A DNA stretch of 64,000 nt from NCBI RefSeq assembly GCF_004341845.1, contig NZ_SLVB01000002.1, positions 186,001 through 250,000 on the forward strand. Reading direction: 5' to 3'. The number at the start of each line of letters is the position of its first letter. Positions within the stretch are counted from its first letter, which is position 1. The notes under the pieces were generated by a model. That model was not told the DNA's origin and searched no databases. It saw nothing but the letters and a program-made list of their open reading frames with translations. Shown here piece after piece: positions 35,051-43,523 of this stretch. A program made the position numbers and the translations under genes. This DNA is from Novosphingobium sp. PhB165 (lineage in GTDB: Bacteria; Pseudomonadota; Alphaproteobacteria; Sphingomonadales; Sphingomonadaceae).

Positions 35051-36504
35051 GGCTTTCGAACGAGACTCTCGCCGCGGTTCCGGCCTCGGTCGCCCGCCCT
35101 GCCTATGACCGCGCGGCGGTCAAGGCGGGCGTCGTCCACCTCGGCATCGGCGCCTTCCACCGCGCGCATCAGGCCGCCGTGTTCGAGGCCGCGCTGGCCT
35201 CGGGCGATTTGCGCTGGGGCGTGATCGGCGTTTCGCTGCGCTCGGCCTCGGTGCGGGAGCAGATGGCGCCGCAGGACGGGCTCTACACGCTGCTCGTGCG
35301 CGAAGGCGAGGTGCAGACGCCGCAGATCATGGGCGTGGTGCAGCGCGTGCTGGTCGCGCCTGAGGATCCGGAGGCGGTGATCGCCGCACTGGCCTCGCCG
35401 GATACGCACCTCGTCACGCTGACGATCACCGAGAAAGGCTATTGCCTCGACCGCAAGACCGGCAAGCTCATGGCCGAGGATGCGGACGTGGCGGCCGATC
35501 TCGCCGGACTGGAGCGCCCGCGTACGGCAGCGGGCTTCCTCGTCGCCGCGCTGGCGCGTCGGCGTGCGCAGGGGCTGGCGCCGCTCTCGATCCTTTCCTG
35601 CGACAACCTGCCCCACAACGGCGCGCTGCTGAAGGGCGCCGTGCTCGCCATGGCCGAAGCGCACGACCCGGCGCTGGCTGCGTGGATCGCGGAGACCTGC
35701 TCGTTCCCGGCCACCATGGTTGACCGCATCGTTCCTGCGACGACGGACGAGGACATTGCCGGTCTCGCCGCTCTAATCGGCGCCGAGGATCGCGCGATGG
35801 TCAAGGCCGAACCCTTCCTGCAATGGGTGATCGAGGACGCCTTCGCTGGCGAGCGCCCGGACTTCGCGGCATTCGGCGTCCAGCTGACCGACGCCGTCGC
35901 CCCGTGGGAGGAAGCCAAGCTGCGCCTGCTCAACGGCGCGCACTCGGCCATCGCCTATCTCGGCGGTCTTGCGGGCGATGCGTTCGTGCATGATTTCGTC
36001 AGCACCGCGCAGGGGCTGCTGTTCGTCGAGCGGCTGTGGGACGAAGTCGTGCCCACGCTCGATCCGCCTGCCGGGCTCGATGTGGCGGCCTATCGCAAGC
36101 AGTTGATGGCGCGCTTCGCCAACAGCGCGCTTCAGCACCGTACCCGGCAGATCGCCATGGATGGATCGCAGAAGCTGCCGCAGCGTCTGCTTGCGCCACT
36201 GACCGCCGTGCGCGGGCAGGGCGGTTCCTTCGCTGCCATCGCGCTCGGCATTGCGGCATGGGTGCGCTGGCAGGCGGGCACGACCGACGCGGGTGAGAGC
36301 TTCGCTATCGACGATCCCGCAGCCGCCGCTCTGGGCGCCGCGCTGGCCTCTGCCGAAACCCCGCGCGAACGCGTCGTGGCCGCGCTGGGCGTGCTCGGCT
36401 TCGTACCGGACGAGGAAGCGCTGGCTGCCGTGGCCGCGCATCTGGACAGTCTCGAACAATCCGGCGCCCGCGCCGCCATTATCCAGTTCCTCGGAGAGAA
36501 GTAA
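35047..36504 (+). CDS. uxuB: D-fructuronate reductase (mannitol dehydrogenase family)
   Basis: A 485-residue long-chain dehydrogenase of the mannitol dehydrogenase family. The NAD-binding start reads VHLGIGAFHRAHQAAVFEAA, and the substrate-binding centre has VTLTITEKGYCLD, LSILSCDNLPHNGALLK and PATMVDRIVPATTDED. WVIEDAFAGERPDF and RLLNGAHSAIAYLGGLAG follow; the Lys and Asn/His of this region act in catalysis in the family. Given uxaC beside it, the reaction is D-fructuronate to D-mannonate with NADH, leading to ManD. The GTG start overlaps the uxaC stop. Only one base separates it from the next gene. Confidence 0.94.
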   Translation: MRLSNETLAAVPASVARPAYDRAAVKAGVVHLGIGAFHRAHQAAVFEAALASGDLRWGVIGVSLRSASVREQMAPQDGLYTLLVREGEVQTPQIMGVVQRVLVAPEDPEAVIAALASPDTHLVTLTITEKGYCLDRKTGKLMAEDADVAADLAGLERPRTAAGFLVAALARRRAQGLAPLSILSCDNLPHNGALLKGAVLAMAEAHDPALAAWIAETCSFPATMVDRIVPATTDEDIAGLAALIGAEDRAMVKAEPFLQWVIEDAFAGERPDFAAFGVQLTDAVAPWEEAKLRLLNGAHSAIAYLGGLAGDAFVHDFVSTAQGLLFVERLWDEVVPTLDPPAGLDVAAYRKQLMARFANSALQHRTRQIAMDGSQKLPQRLLAPLTAVRGQGGSFAAIALGIAAWVRWQAGTTDAGESFAIDDPAAAALGAALASAETPRERVVAALGVLGFVPDEEALAAVAAHLDSLEQSGARAAIIQFLGEK

Positions 36505-36505
36505 A

Positions 36506-38185
36506 ATGACCTTCCGCGCTGCCTTCATGGCGGTCACGGCTCTCTGCGCAAGCGTGAGCCTGGCCGTTCCCGCGCGCGCCGATGCGCCTCGCCTTGAAGC
36601 CAAGGGCGATACCAAGCAGCTGATCGTGAACGGCAAGCCGATGCTGATGATCGCGGGCGAACTCAGCAATTCGGCCGCTTCCAGCGCGACTTACATGGCG
36701 CCGCACTGGAAGCGGCTGAAGGCCATGAACCTCAACACCGTGCTGACGCCGGTGTCGTGGGAACTGATCGAGCCGACCGAGGGCACGTTCGATTGGTCTT
36801 CGGTGGATTCGCAGATCAAGGCGGCGCGGGCGAACGATCTCAAGCTGGTGATCCTGTGGTTCGGCGCGTGGAAGAATTCCATGTCCACGTACGTTCCGGC
36901 CTGGGTGAAGCGCGACCAGCAGCGCTTCCCGCGTGCGGCGCTGCCCAACGGGCAGAGCGTGGAAATTCTCTCCACGTTCGGCGGAGAGACGCTCAAGGCC
37001 GATGAGCGCGCCTATGCCGCACTGATGGCGCACCTGAAGGCGGTCGATTCCACGCAGAACACCGTGGTCATGGTGCAGGTGGAGAACGAGATCGGCATGC
37101 TGCCGGTCGCGCGCGACTACAGCGCCGCCGCCAATGCCGCCTACCGCGAGCCGGTTCCGGCCGAACTGGTGAACTACCTTGTCGCTCACAAGGACAGCCT
37201 CGTCCCCGGCATGCGCCGGATGTGGCTGGAGCACGGCGCCCGCACCAGCGGATCGTGGGAAGACCTGTTCGGCGGCGGCGATGCCTCGGCCGAAGTGTTC
37301 ACCGCGTGGCACTATGCCCGCTTCGCCGACCAGCTCGCGGCGGCGGGCAAGGCGGCCTATCCGATCCCGATGTACGTCAACGTGGCGCTCAATCGCCCCG
37401 GCCGCATCCCCGGCGAATACCCGAGCGGCGGCCCTCTGCCGCACCTGCTCGACGTGTGGAAGGCGGGCGGCGCCCATCTCGATTTCCTGTCGCCGGACAT
37501 CTACTTCCCGAACTTCGTGGAGATCGTGAACGGCTACAAGCGGCCGGACAACGTGCTGTTCATTCCCGAGGCACACAATTCCAACAACCCGGTGACGCCG
37601 GCGAACGCGTTCTATGCCATCGGCCAGCTCGACGCGATCGGCTTCGGTCCCTTCTCCATCGACTCGGTCGACGAGAATCCGGGCGCGCTCAAGGATGCCT
37701 ATGGCGTGCTTCAGCAGTTGAAGCCCTATATCCTCGATGCGCAGGGCACCGATCGCATGGTCGGCTTCAAGCCCCGCCAGCTCTATGACGAGACGCTGGT
37801 CTACGAGCCGGAAACCCGCGACGTTGGCCCCTACCGCTTCACGATTGCCTACGCGGATATCCAGAAGCCGGTGGCGAACCCCGGCGCCGACGCCTCGGTG
37901 CCGGGCACGACTGCCGCGATCGCTGCGGCGGGCGGAATGATCATCCAGATCGGCCCCGAGGAATATCTGATCGCCGGGCAGGGCATCACGGTGACCTTCA
38001 AGCCCAAATCGGACGCCGCCGCGCTGGCGGGAATCGATTCGGCATTCGAGGGCGAATTCGATTCGACCGGCACGTGGATACCCGGCCGACTGCTCAATGG
38101 CGACCAGACCCATCAGGGCCGTCATATCCGGCTGGACGCCGGAAAGTGGCAGATTCAGCGGGTAAAGCTCTACTCCTACAAATAG
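36506..38185 (+). CDS. GH35-like beta-galactosidase with DUF5597-type C-terminus
   Basis: A 559-residue exported glycoside hydrolase. A Sec signal peptide (residues 1-26, ending PARA) directs it to the periplasm. The barrel resembles GH35: HWKRLKAMNLNTVLTPVSWE and LIEPTEGTFDWSSVDSQI. A likely acid/base Glu is in VMVQVENEIGM, and a second Glu is in VLFIPEAHNSN. The C-terminal beta domain (about 380-559) is the DUF5597 type often joined to such barrels in xylan and xyloglucan loci. It lies 1 bp after uxuB and before the receptor gene. It could remove galactose or another side sugar from xylan or xyloglucan; the true specificity is not readable. Confidence 0.83.
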   Translation: MTFRAAFMAVTALCASVSLAVPARADAPRLEAKGDTKQLIVNGKPMLMIAGELSNSAASSATYMAPHWKRLKAMNLNTVLTPVSWELIEPTEGTFDWSSVDSQIKAARANDLKLVILWFGAWKNSMSTYVPAWVKRDQQRFPRAALPNGQSVEILSTFGGETLKADERAYAALMAHLKAVDSTQNTVVMVQVENEIGMLPVARDYSAAANAAYREPVPAELVNYLVAHKDSLVPGMRRMWLEHGARTSGSWEDLFGGGDASAEVFTAWHYARFADQLAAAGKAAYPIPMYVNVALNRPGRIPGEYPSGGPLPHLLDVWKAGGAHLDFLSPDIYFPNFVEIVNGYKRPDNVLFIPEAHNSNNPVTPANAFYAIGQLDAIGFGPFSIDSVDENPGALKDAYGVLQQLKPYILDAQGTDRMVGFKPRQLYDETLVYEPETRDVGPYRFTIAYADIQKPVANPGADASVPGTTAAIAAAGGMIIQIGPEEYLIAGQGITVTFKPKSDAAALAGIDSAFEGEFDSTGTWIPGRLLNGDQTHQGRHIRLDAGKWQIQRVKLYSYK

Positions 38186-38205
38186 AGATACCGCTAACAT
38201 TGGTA

Positions 38206-38256
38206 TTGACGCGGGTCGGTGCTCTCCATATGTAGGGGTTAATGATAGCGCTACCA
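38206..38256 (+). promoter_or_regulatory. Receptor-gene promoter with LacI-type operator
   Basis: TTGACG (38206-38211), a 17-bp spacer and TATGTA (38229-38234) form a good sigma-70-like promoter. The palindrome TGATAGCGCTACCA (38243-38256), identical to the one before the GH3 gene, lies just downstream at the expected transcription start. A weaker relative, AGATACCGCTAACA (38186-38199), lies 7 bp upstream of the -35 box. Confidence 0.82.
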
Positions 38257-38318
38257 GCGGTGGCGCGACCCGTGATCCGCTTGGAAGCGGACATGTCCTA
38301 CATGGGAGAGTATTTTTA

Positions 38319-41240
38319 ATGCGTTCCAGCCGTATTTCCGTTCGTGCCGTTCTTCTGAGTGCCGCGGCGCTCCAGGGTTTTGTCGCGCCTGCCGTCCATG
38401 CACAGGACGCCGCACCGGCTGCCGATGCCGCCCAGGCCCCGCAGGATGCCAATGCTGAACCGTCGGGCGGAGATATCGTCGTCACCGGTATTCGCGCCTC
38501 GCTCCAGAGCGCGACCAATGCCAAGCGCGATGCCGTGGCCTTCGGTGACTCCATCTTCGCCGAAGACATCGGCAAGCTGCCCGCCACCAACCTTGCCGAA
38601 ACGCTGAACCGCATGCCCGGCGTGCGCCTCAACCGCGACATCAACGGCGAAGGCACGCAGGTTGCCATTCGCGGCCTCGGCCCCAGCTTCACCCGCGTTC
38701 TGCTCAACGGTTCGCAGCTTCAGGTCGCTTCGGACGGCGGCACCAACGGCGGCAGCGCCAACCGCGAAGTCGATCTCGACTTCTTCCCCTCGGAACTCTT
38801 CACGCGCCTCGATCTGGCCAAGAGCCCGACGCCCTCGACGCTCGAAGGCGGCATTGCCGGTACCGTCAACCTTCACAACGCCCGTCCGTTCGACAAGCCG
38901 GGCGACCACGTTACCGTTGTGGCGCAGGGCCAGTATACCGACAGCAACGACAAGTTCGGCCCGCGTGGCGCCATCGTCGCCAGCCACACCAGCGACACCT
39001 TCGGCATTCTCGTCGGCGTGGCCGGCGTGAAGACCAAGACCCGCGTCGACGCCTTCGAATCCGTGGGCTGGGGCGACGGCAACCTGCCTTGCGGTACGGG
39101 CTGCACCGATGCTGGCAACAACAACTGGAACTGGGCTTCGACCGTTCCGGCCAATGCCGGTCACGGCCTTGTCGCCGGGCAGCCGGTGGACCCCGTCGCC
39201 ACCTCGGGCCTTACCCGCGACCAGCTCAGCACCGCGCTGCTGCCGCGCCTCGGCCGCAACAGCCTGACCACCGGCACGCGCTCGCGCATTTCGGCACTGG
39301 CGTCGATGGAATGGCGCCCCAGCGACGAGCTGCACTTCGCTCTCGACGCCATGTGGGCCAAGTCCGAGCGTAATTACGACAAGGTCAACATGAACTGGCA
39401 GGTCCGTAACTCGGGCCCGGGCACCGGCGCGCAGGCCACCGGCGGCATGGTTCCGATCGACCTTACCGTGGATGACAACAACGTCGTCACCAGCGGTACG
39501 TTCGCGAACTCGTCGTTCTTCCTGGAGGCGAGCCAGTTCAAGCAGACGACCAAGTTCTGGAACATCAACCCCAGCGTGACCTGGCAGCCGGCCTCCAACA
39601 TCAAGGTTGAGGCGAATGCCAACTGGTCAAAGAGCTCGTTCTTCCGCGAACAGCCGACCTGGGCCTTCCAGACCGCTCCGAATTCGGGCGTGGACGTCTA
39701 TTACGACAACACCGGCGGTTCCAACCAGCCGATCATCACGTCGAACGCCAACCTGAACGATCCGAACCTCGGCTGGCAGTGGTACCGCCAGAACGTGGCT
39801 CTGGTTCGTCGCAGCACCGACACCAAGGGCGCGCACCTCGACACCACCATCGGCGACAGCGACTTCAACGTGAAGTTCGGCGGCGCCTATGACCGCGCCG
39901 AGCGCTCGATCCGCGCTTACGACAATAGCCCGGCATACCAGCTTTCGGTCTGCGGCGTCGGCTGCACCGGCGCCACCGGTTCGGTGCCGACCTCGGCGAT
40001 CTCGCAGTACCTGAAGCAGTTCCCGGTCAACAACTTCGGCCATCTCGCCAGCGGCAGCGTCGGCTACAACGCCTTCGTCGTTCCGGACTTCGATGCACTG
40101 AGGCAGGCCACCGACTACGCCAGCTACCGTGACAGCGCGCCGCAGGCGAGCGGTGCGGTGACCGGCGGCGCCACCGGCGACATGGACGAGACCGTCTGGG
40201 GTGCCTACTTCGAACTGAACGGCGTGACCCAGATCTTCGGCCGCGACCTGCACATGAATTCCGGCATGCGCTATGCCCACACCAATCAGGTCGTCACCGG
40301 CCCGAGCCAGGTGGGCACGAGCATCATCGATATCACCTCGCGGGCGAACTACGACAACTTCCTGCCGTCGATCAACCTGACCTACGACGTGATGGACAAC
40401 GTCAAGCTGCGCGCTTCGGCTTCGCGCACTATGACCCGTCCGGATGCGGGCCTGATCCTGCCGGGCATCACCTTCTCCGACCCGTCGGCGCTGGTGGCGA
40501 CTGCGGGTAACCCGGATCTGACGCCCTACACCTCGGACAACTATGACATCGGCGGTGAATTCTACACCGGCGGCATCGGTTATGTCGGCGTCTCGGCGTT
40601 CCTGAAGAACATCCAGGGCTTCACCAGCACGCAGGTGACCAGCGCCAGCTTCGGTTCGCTGAACATTCCGTTCGACAGCCTGATCGCTACCCAGCAGGAC
40701 GCGTTGCGCAACCGCGCTGCCGCATCCGGCGTGGCGATCAACGATCTGCCGATCACGGTGAACCGTCCGATCAACCTGTCCGACCTGCGCATCAAGGGCA
40801 TCGAAGTCACCTGGGTCCAGCCGCTCGACTTCCTGGTTCAGGGCCTTGGCTTCTCGGCCAACGGCACGTACCTGAAGCAGTCGTCGTCCTCGGGCCTCGT
40901 CGCCACCGGCGTCTCGCCCTACTCGTACAACCTTCAGGGCTTCTACGAAGGGCACGGCGTCTCGGTCAGCCTGAACTACGTCTGGAACGACGCGTCGATC
41001 GCGCTGAACGGACCGCAGAACAACATCCAGGGCGCCGCGCTGCGTTCGGATGCCCGCGGCCAGCTTGACCTTTCGGCCGGTTACCAGCTGCCGTTCCTCG
41101 ACAACCGTCTGCGTCTGACGCTGGACGTGCTGAACATCAACAACGCGCCGATCCGCACGACCTTCCAGTACGACAACGCGGCGTACTCGGTCTATTATCC
41201 GGGCCGTCAGGTCCTGCTGGGTCTGCGCGCCAACTTCTGA
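38319..41240 (+). CDS. TonB-dependent receptor (xylo-oligosaccharide uptake)
   Basis: A 973-residue outer-membrane TonB-dependent receptor. A Sec signal (residues 1-29, ending AVHAQ) is followed by a low-complexity Ala/Asp/Gln stretch. The TonB-box region is GGDIVVTGIRASLQSA. The plug domain has KLPATNLAETLNRMPGVRLN, GTQVAIRGLGPSFTRVLLNG and GGIAGTVNLHNARPFD. The rest is a 22-strand-type barrel ending in a terminal Phe (LGLRANF). This is the large sphingomonad/xanthomonad carbohydrate type. GGGAG precedes the ATG by 9 bp. Its place and operator indicate uptake of decorated xylo-oligosaccharides, energised by TonB. A strong terminator follows. Confidence 0.95.
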   Translation: MRSSRISVRAVLLSAAALQGFVAPAVHAQDAAPAADAAQAPQDANAEPSGGDIVVTGIRASLQSATNAKRDAVAFGDSIFAEDIGKLPATNLAETLNRMPGVRLNRDINGEGTQVAIRGLGPSFTRVLLNGSQLQVASDGGTNGGSANREVDLDFFPSELFTRLDLAKSPTPSTLEGGIAGTVNLHNARPFDKPGDHVTVVAQGQYTDSNDKFGPRGAIVASHTSDTFGILVGVAGVKTKTRVDAFESVGWGDGNLPCGTGCTDAGNNNWNWASTVPANAGHGLVAGQPVDPVATSGLTRDQLSTALLPRLGRNSLTTGTRSRISALASMEWRPSDELHFALDAMWAKSERNYDKVNMNWQVRNSGPGTGAQATGGMVPIDLTVDDNNVVTSGTFANSSFFLEASQFKQTTKFWNINPSVTWQPASNIKVEANANWSKSSFFREQPTWAFQTAPNSGVDVYYDNTGGSNQPIITSNANLNDPNLGWQWYRQNVALVRRSTDTKGAHLDTTIGDSDFNVKFGGAYDRAERSIRAYDNSPAYQLSVCGVGCTGATGSVPTSAISQYLKQFPVNNFGHLASGSVGYNAFVVPDFDALRQATDYASYRDSAPQASGAVTGGATGDMDETVWGAYFELNGVTQIFGRDLHMNSGMRYAHTNQVVTGPSQVGTSIIDITSRANYDNFLPSINLTYDVMDNVKLRASASRTMTRPDAGLILPGITFSDPSALVATAGNPDLTPYTSDNYDIGGEFYTGGIGYVGVSAFLKNIQGFTSTQVTSASFGSLNIPFDSLIATQQDALRNRAAASGVAINDLPITVNRPINLSDLRIKGIEVTWVQPLDFLVQGLGFSANGTYLKQSSSSGLVATGVSPYSYNLQGFYEGHGVSVSLNYVWNDASIALNGPQNNIQGAALRSDARGQLDLSAGYQLPFLDNRLRLTLDVLNINNAPIRTTFQYDNAAYSVYYPGRQVLLGLRANF

Positions 41241-41283
41241 TCGTTCTTTCCAGGGAACCCCTCCTCCTCCCTGTAAACTTCGA

Positions 41284-41321
41284 GCCGGCGCCCCGTACCT
41301 AGGGCGCCGGCTTTTTTCTTT
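41284..41321 (+). terminator. Rho-independent terminator after the receptor gene
   Basis: GCCGGCGCCC (41284-41293) pairs perfectly with GGGCGCCGGC (41302-41311) around an 8-nt loop and is followed by TTTTTT and further T-rich bases. It ends the receptor transcript, so the esterase gene at 41337 may have separate or read-through expression. Confidence 0.92.
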
Positions 41322-41336
41322 TCAAGGGTTCACGCG

Positions 41337-42569
41337 ATGCTGCCGAAAGTCCGTTATCTTGCCCTGACCGCCGCTCTGCCCGTCGCCCTGCTGGGCGCCG
41401 GAATTTCCGCGCCCGCACTGGCGGCTTCCTGCCCCTGGATCCCGGCGTGGGGATCGTCCCAAATGCAGCCGGACGGAGACAATGCTCTGCCCGCCGAGGC
41501 CCGCAGCGACGTGACGCTGCGCCAGATCGTGCGCACCTCCATCGGCGGCAGCGGGCTGCGCGTGCGGCTTTCCAATGCTTTCGGCGATACGCCGCTGGTG
41601 ATCGAGGCGGCCACGCTGGCGCGGGCGCCGCATGTGGGCAAGCCCGGGATCGACACCGCCTCGCTCACGCCGCTGCGCTTTTCCGGCAAGACCCGCGTGG
41701 TGATCCCGCCGGGCAGCGACTGGCTCTCCGACCCGGTGGACCTGCCGGTAAAGGCGTTCGAGGATCTGGCCATCTCGCTCCACGTGGAGGCGGTGCCGCA
41801 GCGCCAGACCTCGCACCCCGGCGCGCGCACTACCTCTTACTGGATCCCCGGTGACCATGTGCGTGAGGCCGATCTGCCCACGGCCAAGACCATGGAGCAC
41901 TGGTTCCTGCTCTCCGGCATCGAGGCCCACGCTTGCGGCACCGGCGCCGTTGTGGCGCTGGGCGATTCCATCACGGATGGTCGCGGCACCACCACCAACG
42001 GTAACGACCGCTGGACAGACGTGCTCGCCCGCCGCCTTGGCGGCAAGCGCTCGGTCATCAATCAGGGCATCGGCGGCAACCGCGTGCTGCTGGACGGCCT
42101 TGGCCCGAACGCCATGGCCCGGCTTGACCGCGATGTTCTGGCGCTGCCCGGCGTATCCCACCTGATCGTGCTGGAAGGGATCAACGACCTTGGCAATCTG
42201 ACGCGCGAGCACCCGGCTACGGCCGAGCAGCACGCCGCCATGGTCGAGCAGATCACCGGCGCTTACGCCCAGATCGTCGCGCGTGCGCATGCGCATGGCA
42301 TCAAGGTCTACGGCGGGACGCTGCTGCCGTTCATGGGCATGGAGTTCTACCACCCCATTGCCGCGAACGAGGCGGACCGACAGGCGGTGAATTCCTGGAT
42401 CCGCACGCCCGGCCATTTTGATGCGGTGATCGACTTCGACAAAGTCATGCGCGACCCGGCGCGCCCGGATCACCTCAACCCGGCCTACGACAGCGGCGAT
42501 GCGATCCATCCCAATCCGGCCGGATACAAGGCCATGGGTGAGGCGGTGCCGCTGGAATTGCTGCGATAG
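41337..42569 (+). CDS. Exported SGNH/GDSL-family esterase
   Basis: A 410-residue SGNH hydrolase with a Sec signal peptide (residues 1-29, ending APALA). An N-terminal beta-rich domain (about 35-190) precedes the hydrolase domain. The catalytic Ser is S211 in VALGDSITDGRG, with block-III GGNRVLLDG and LEGINDLGN. The last block is D388-AIH391 in SGDAIHPNPAGYKAM. In a xylan locus the natural guess is a periplasmic acetyl-xylan or feruloyl-type esterase, but SGNH enzymes vary widely. It directly follows the receptor terminator and starts only 20 bp after it, with no LacI-type operator visible. It converges on the deacetylase gene. Confidence 0.88.
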   Translation: MLPKVRYLALTAALPVALLGAGISAPALAASCPWIPAWGSSQMQPDGDNALPAEARSDVTLRQIVRTSIGGSGLRVRLSNAFGDTPLVIEAATLARAPHVGKPGIDTASLTPLRFSGKTRVVIPPGSDWLSDPVDLPVKAFEDLAISLHVEAVPQRQTSHPGARTTSYWIPGDHVREADLPTAKTMEHWFLLSGIEAHACGTGAVVALGDSITDGRGTTTNGNDRWTDVLARRLGGKRSVINQGIGGNRVLLDGLGPNAMARLDRDVLALPGVSHLIVLEGINDLGNLTREHPATAEQHAAMVEQITGAYAQIVARAHAHGIKVYGGTLLPFMGMEFYHPIAANEADRQAVNSWIRTPGHFDAVIDFDKVMRDPARPDHLNPAYDSGDAIHPNPAGYKAMGEAVPLELLR

Positions 42570-42626
42570 GGGGCGGGTGTGCGTTCGCCCGGGTCGATTC
42601 CGGCCGGAACCGACCCGGGACCACGT

Positions 42627-43502
42627 TCAGCGTGAACAGACCTCGGCGCCCGGTTTCGGCGGCAGCGGTGTGGTCCGCAGCAGAGCCGGGGTCGGGCCCG
42701 GCTCACGCGGATCGGTGGCGGCGTAGAACTTGTCGCGCTGCGCCTGTTCCAGCGTGATGAACTGGAACCCCATGCCGCGATAGAGATCGAGCAATCGCGG
42801 CAGCATCCGCGCATCGAACGCACCGATGTGGAGCAGCAGCACATAGGGCACATCACGTCCGAACCGCGCTTTCGAGGCGGCGCGCGCGGCTTCGGCGTCG
42901 GCGCGCGCGGCATCGAGGTAGCGGGTTTCGAGATCGGCGATGGCGCTCTGGTTCCCCTGCGTAGCGCAGCGGGAATAGGGCTCGTTCCACGCCCAGTCGT
43001 CGAAGGAGAGGCTCACGCCGGCGATATGGTAGTGCCGATCGGCCAGTGCCTTGCGCACGGCGTCGCGGACCGCTGGGTTCTTGCCCTCGGCAAGGAACGG
43101 ATAGCGGAACCAGCGCTTCATGCCGCGCGGCGCGAGTTCGGCGTCGTTGCGGTCGATCTCGGCGACGAACGTCGGCTCGCCTACAGCATCGAGATTGAGG
43201 TGGTTATAGCCGTGATTGCCGAAAGGCAGCCCCGCCTCGCTCCAGCGGGCGAGCACGGCATCGAGTTCGCCCGGCTCGCCCTTGCCCGCGTTGGCAAAGC
43301 CGAACGCAGGCGCCCTGGCAGCTTTCAACTCGGCAATGATCCTGTCGATCACCGCAACCCGGGTCTCGCCCGGAGGCAGGAGGCTGTGCGCCGGAATATC
43401 GTCGAATGTCAGCGCGATCTGCGGCGCTGCGTCCGCCAGCGCGGGAAGGGGGATGGCGGCGAGCAGTGCCGCCATCAGCAGGCGTGCGGATCGTCTTGCC
43501 AT
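42627..43502 (-). CDS. Exported NodB-type polysaccharide deacetylase family protein
   Basis: A 291-residue exported protein (signal peptide 1-23, ending PALA) with the NodB homology fold. The catalytic-base and metal-binding motif is TFDD (D34, D35), and the metal-binding H97-x3-H101 is in GNHGYNH. FRYPFLAEG corresponds to motif 3. The C-terminal part (about 215-260, VPYVLLLHIGAFDARMLPRLLDLY) resembles the motif-5 region. Such enzymes remove N- or O-acetyl groups from glycans, and some in this family deacetylate xylan. It lies 21 bp downstream of the GH43 gene on the same strand, so it is probably co-transcribed under the GH43 operator. Confidence 0.85.
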   Translation of the reverse strand: MARRSARLLMAALLAAIPLPALADAAPQIALTFDDIPAHSLLPPGETRVAVIDRIIAELKAARAPAFGFANAGKGEPGELDAVLARWSEAGLPFGNHGYNHLNLDAVGEPTFVAEIDRNDAELAPRGMKRWFRYPFLAEGKNPAVRDAVRKALADRHYHIAGVSLSFDDWAWNEPYSRCATQGNQSAIADLETRYLDAARADAEAARAASKARFGRDVPYVLLLHIGAFDARMLPRLLDLYRGMGFQFITLEQAQRDKFYAATDPREPGPTPALLRTTPLPPKPGAEVCSR

Positions 43503-43523
43503 CCCCCGGTCCCCGATTTGCGC

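Noticed and set aside
38186..38199. AGATACCGCTAACA as a full operator before the receptor gene
   Set aside because: It matches the consensus at only 11 of 14 positions and lacks the TAGCGCTA core. I mention it as a weak relative, not as a site of its own.
36479..38707. 742-codon open frame on the minus strand
   Set aside because: It is antisense to the GH35-like gene and the receptor start, crosses the receptor promoter, and has no recognisable domains.
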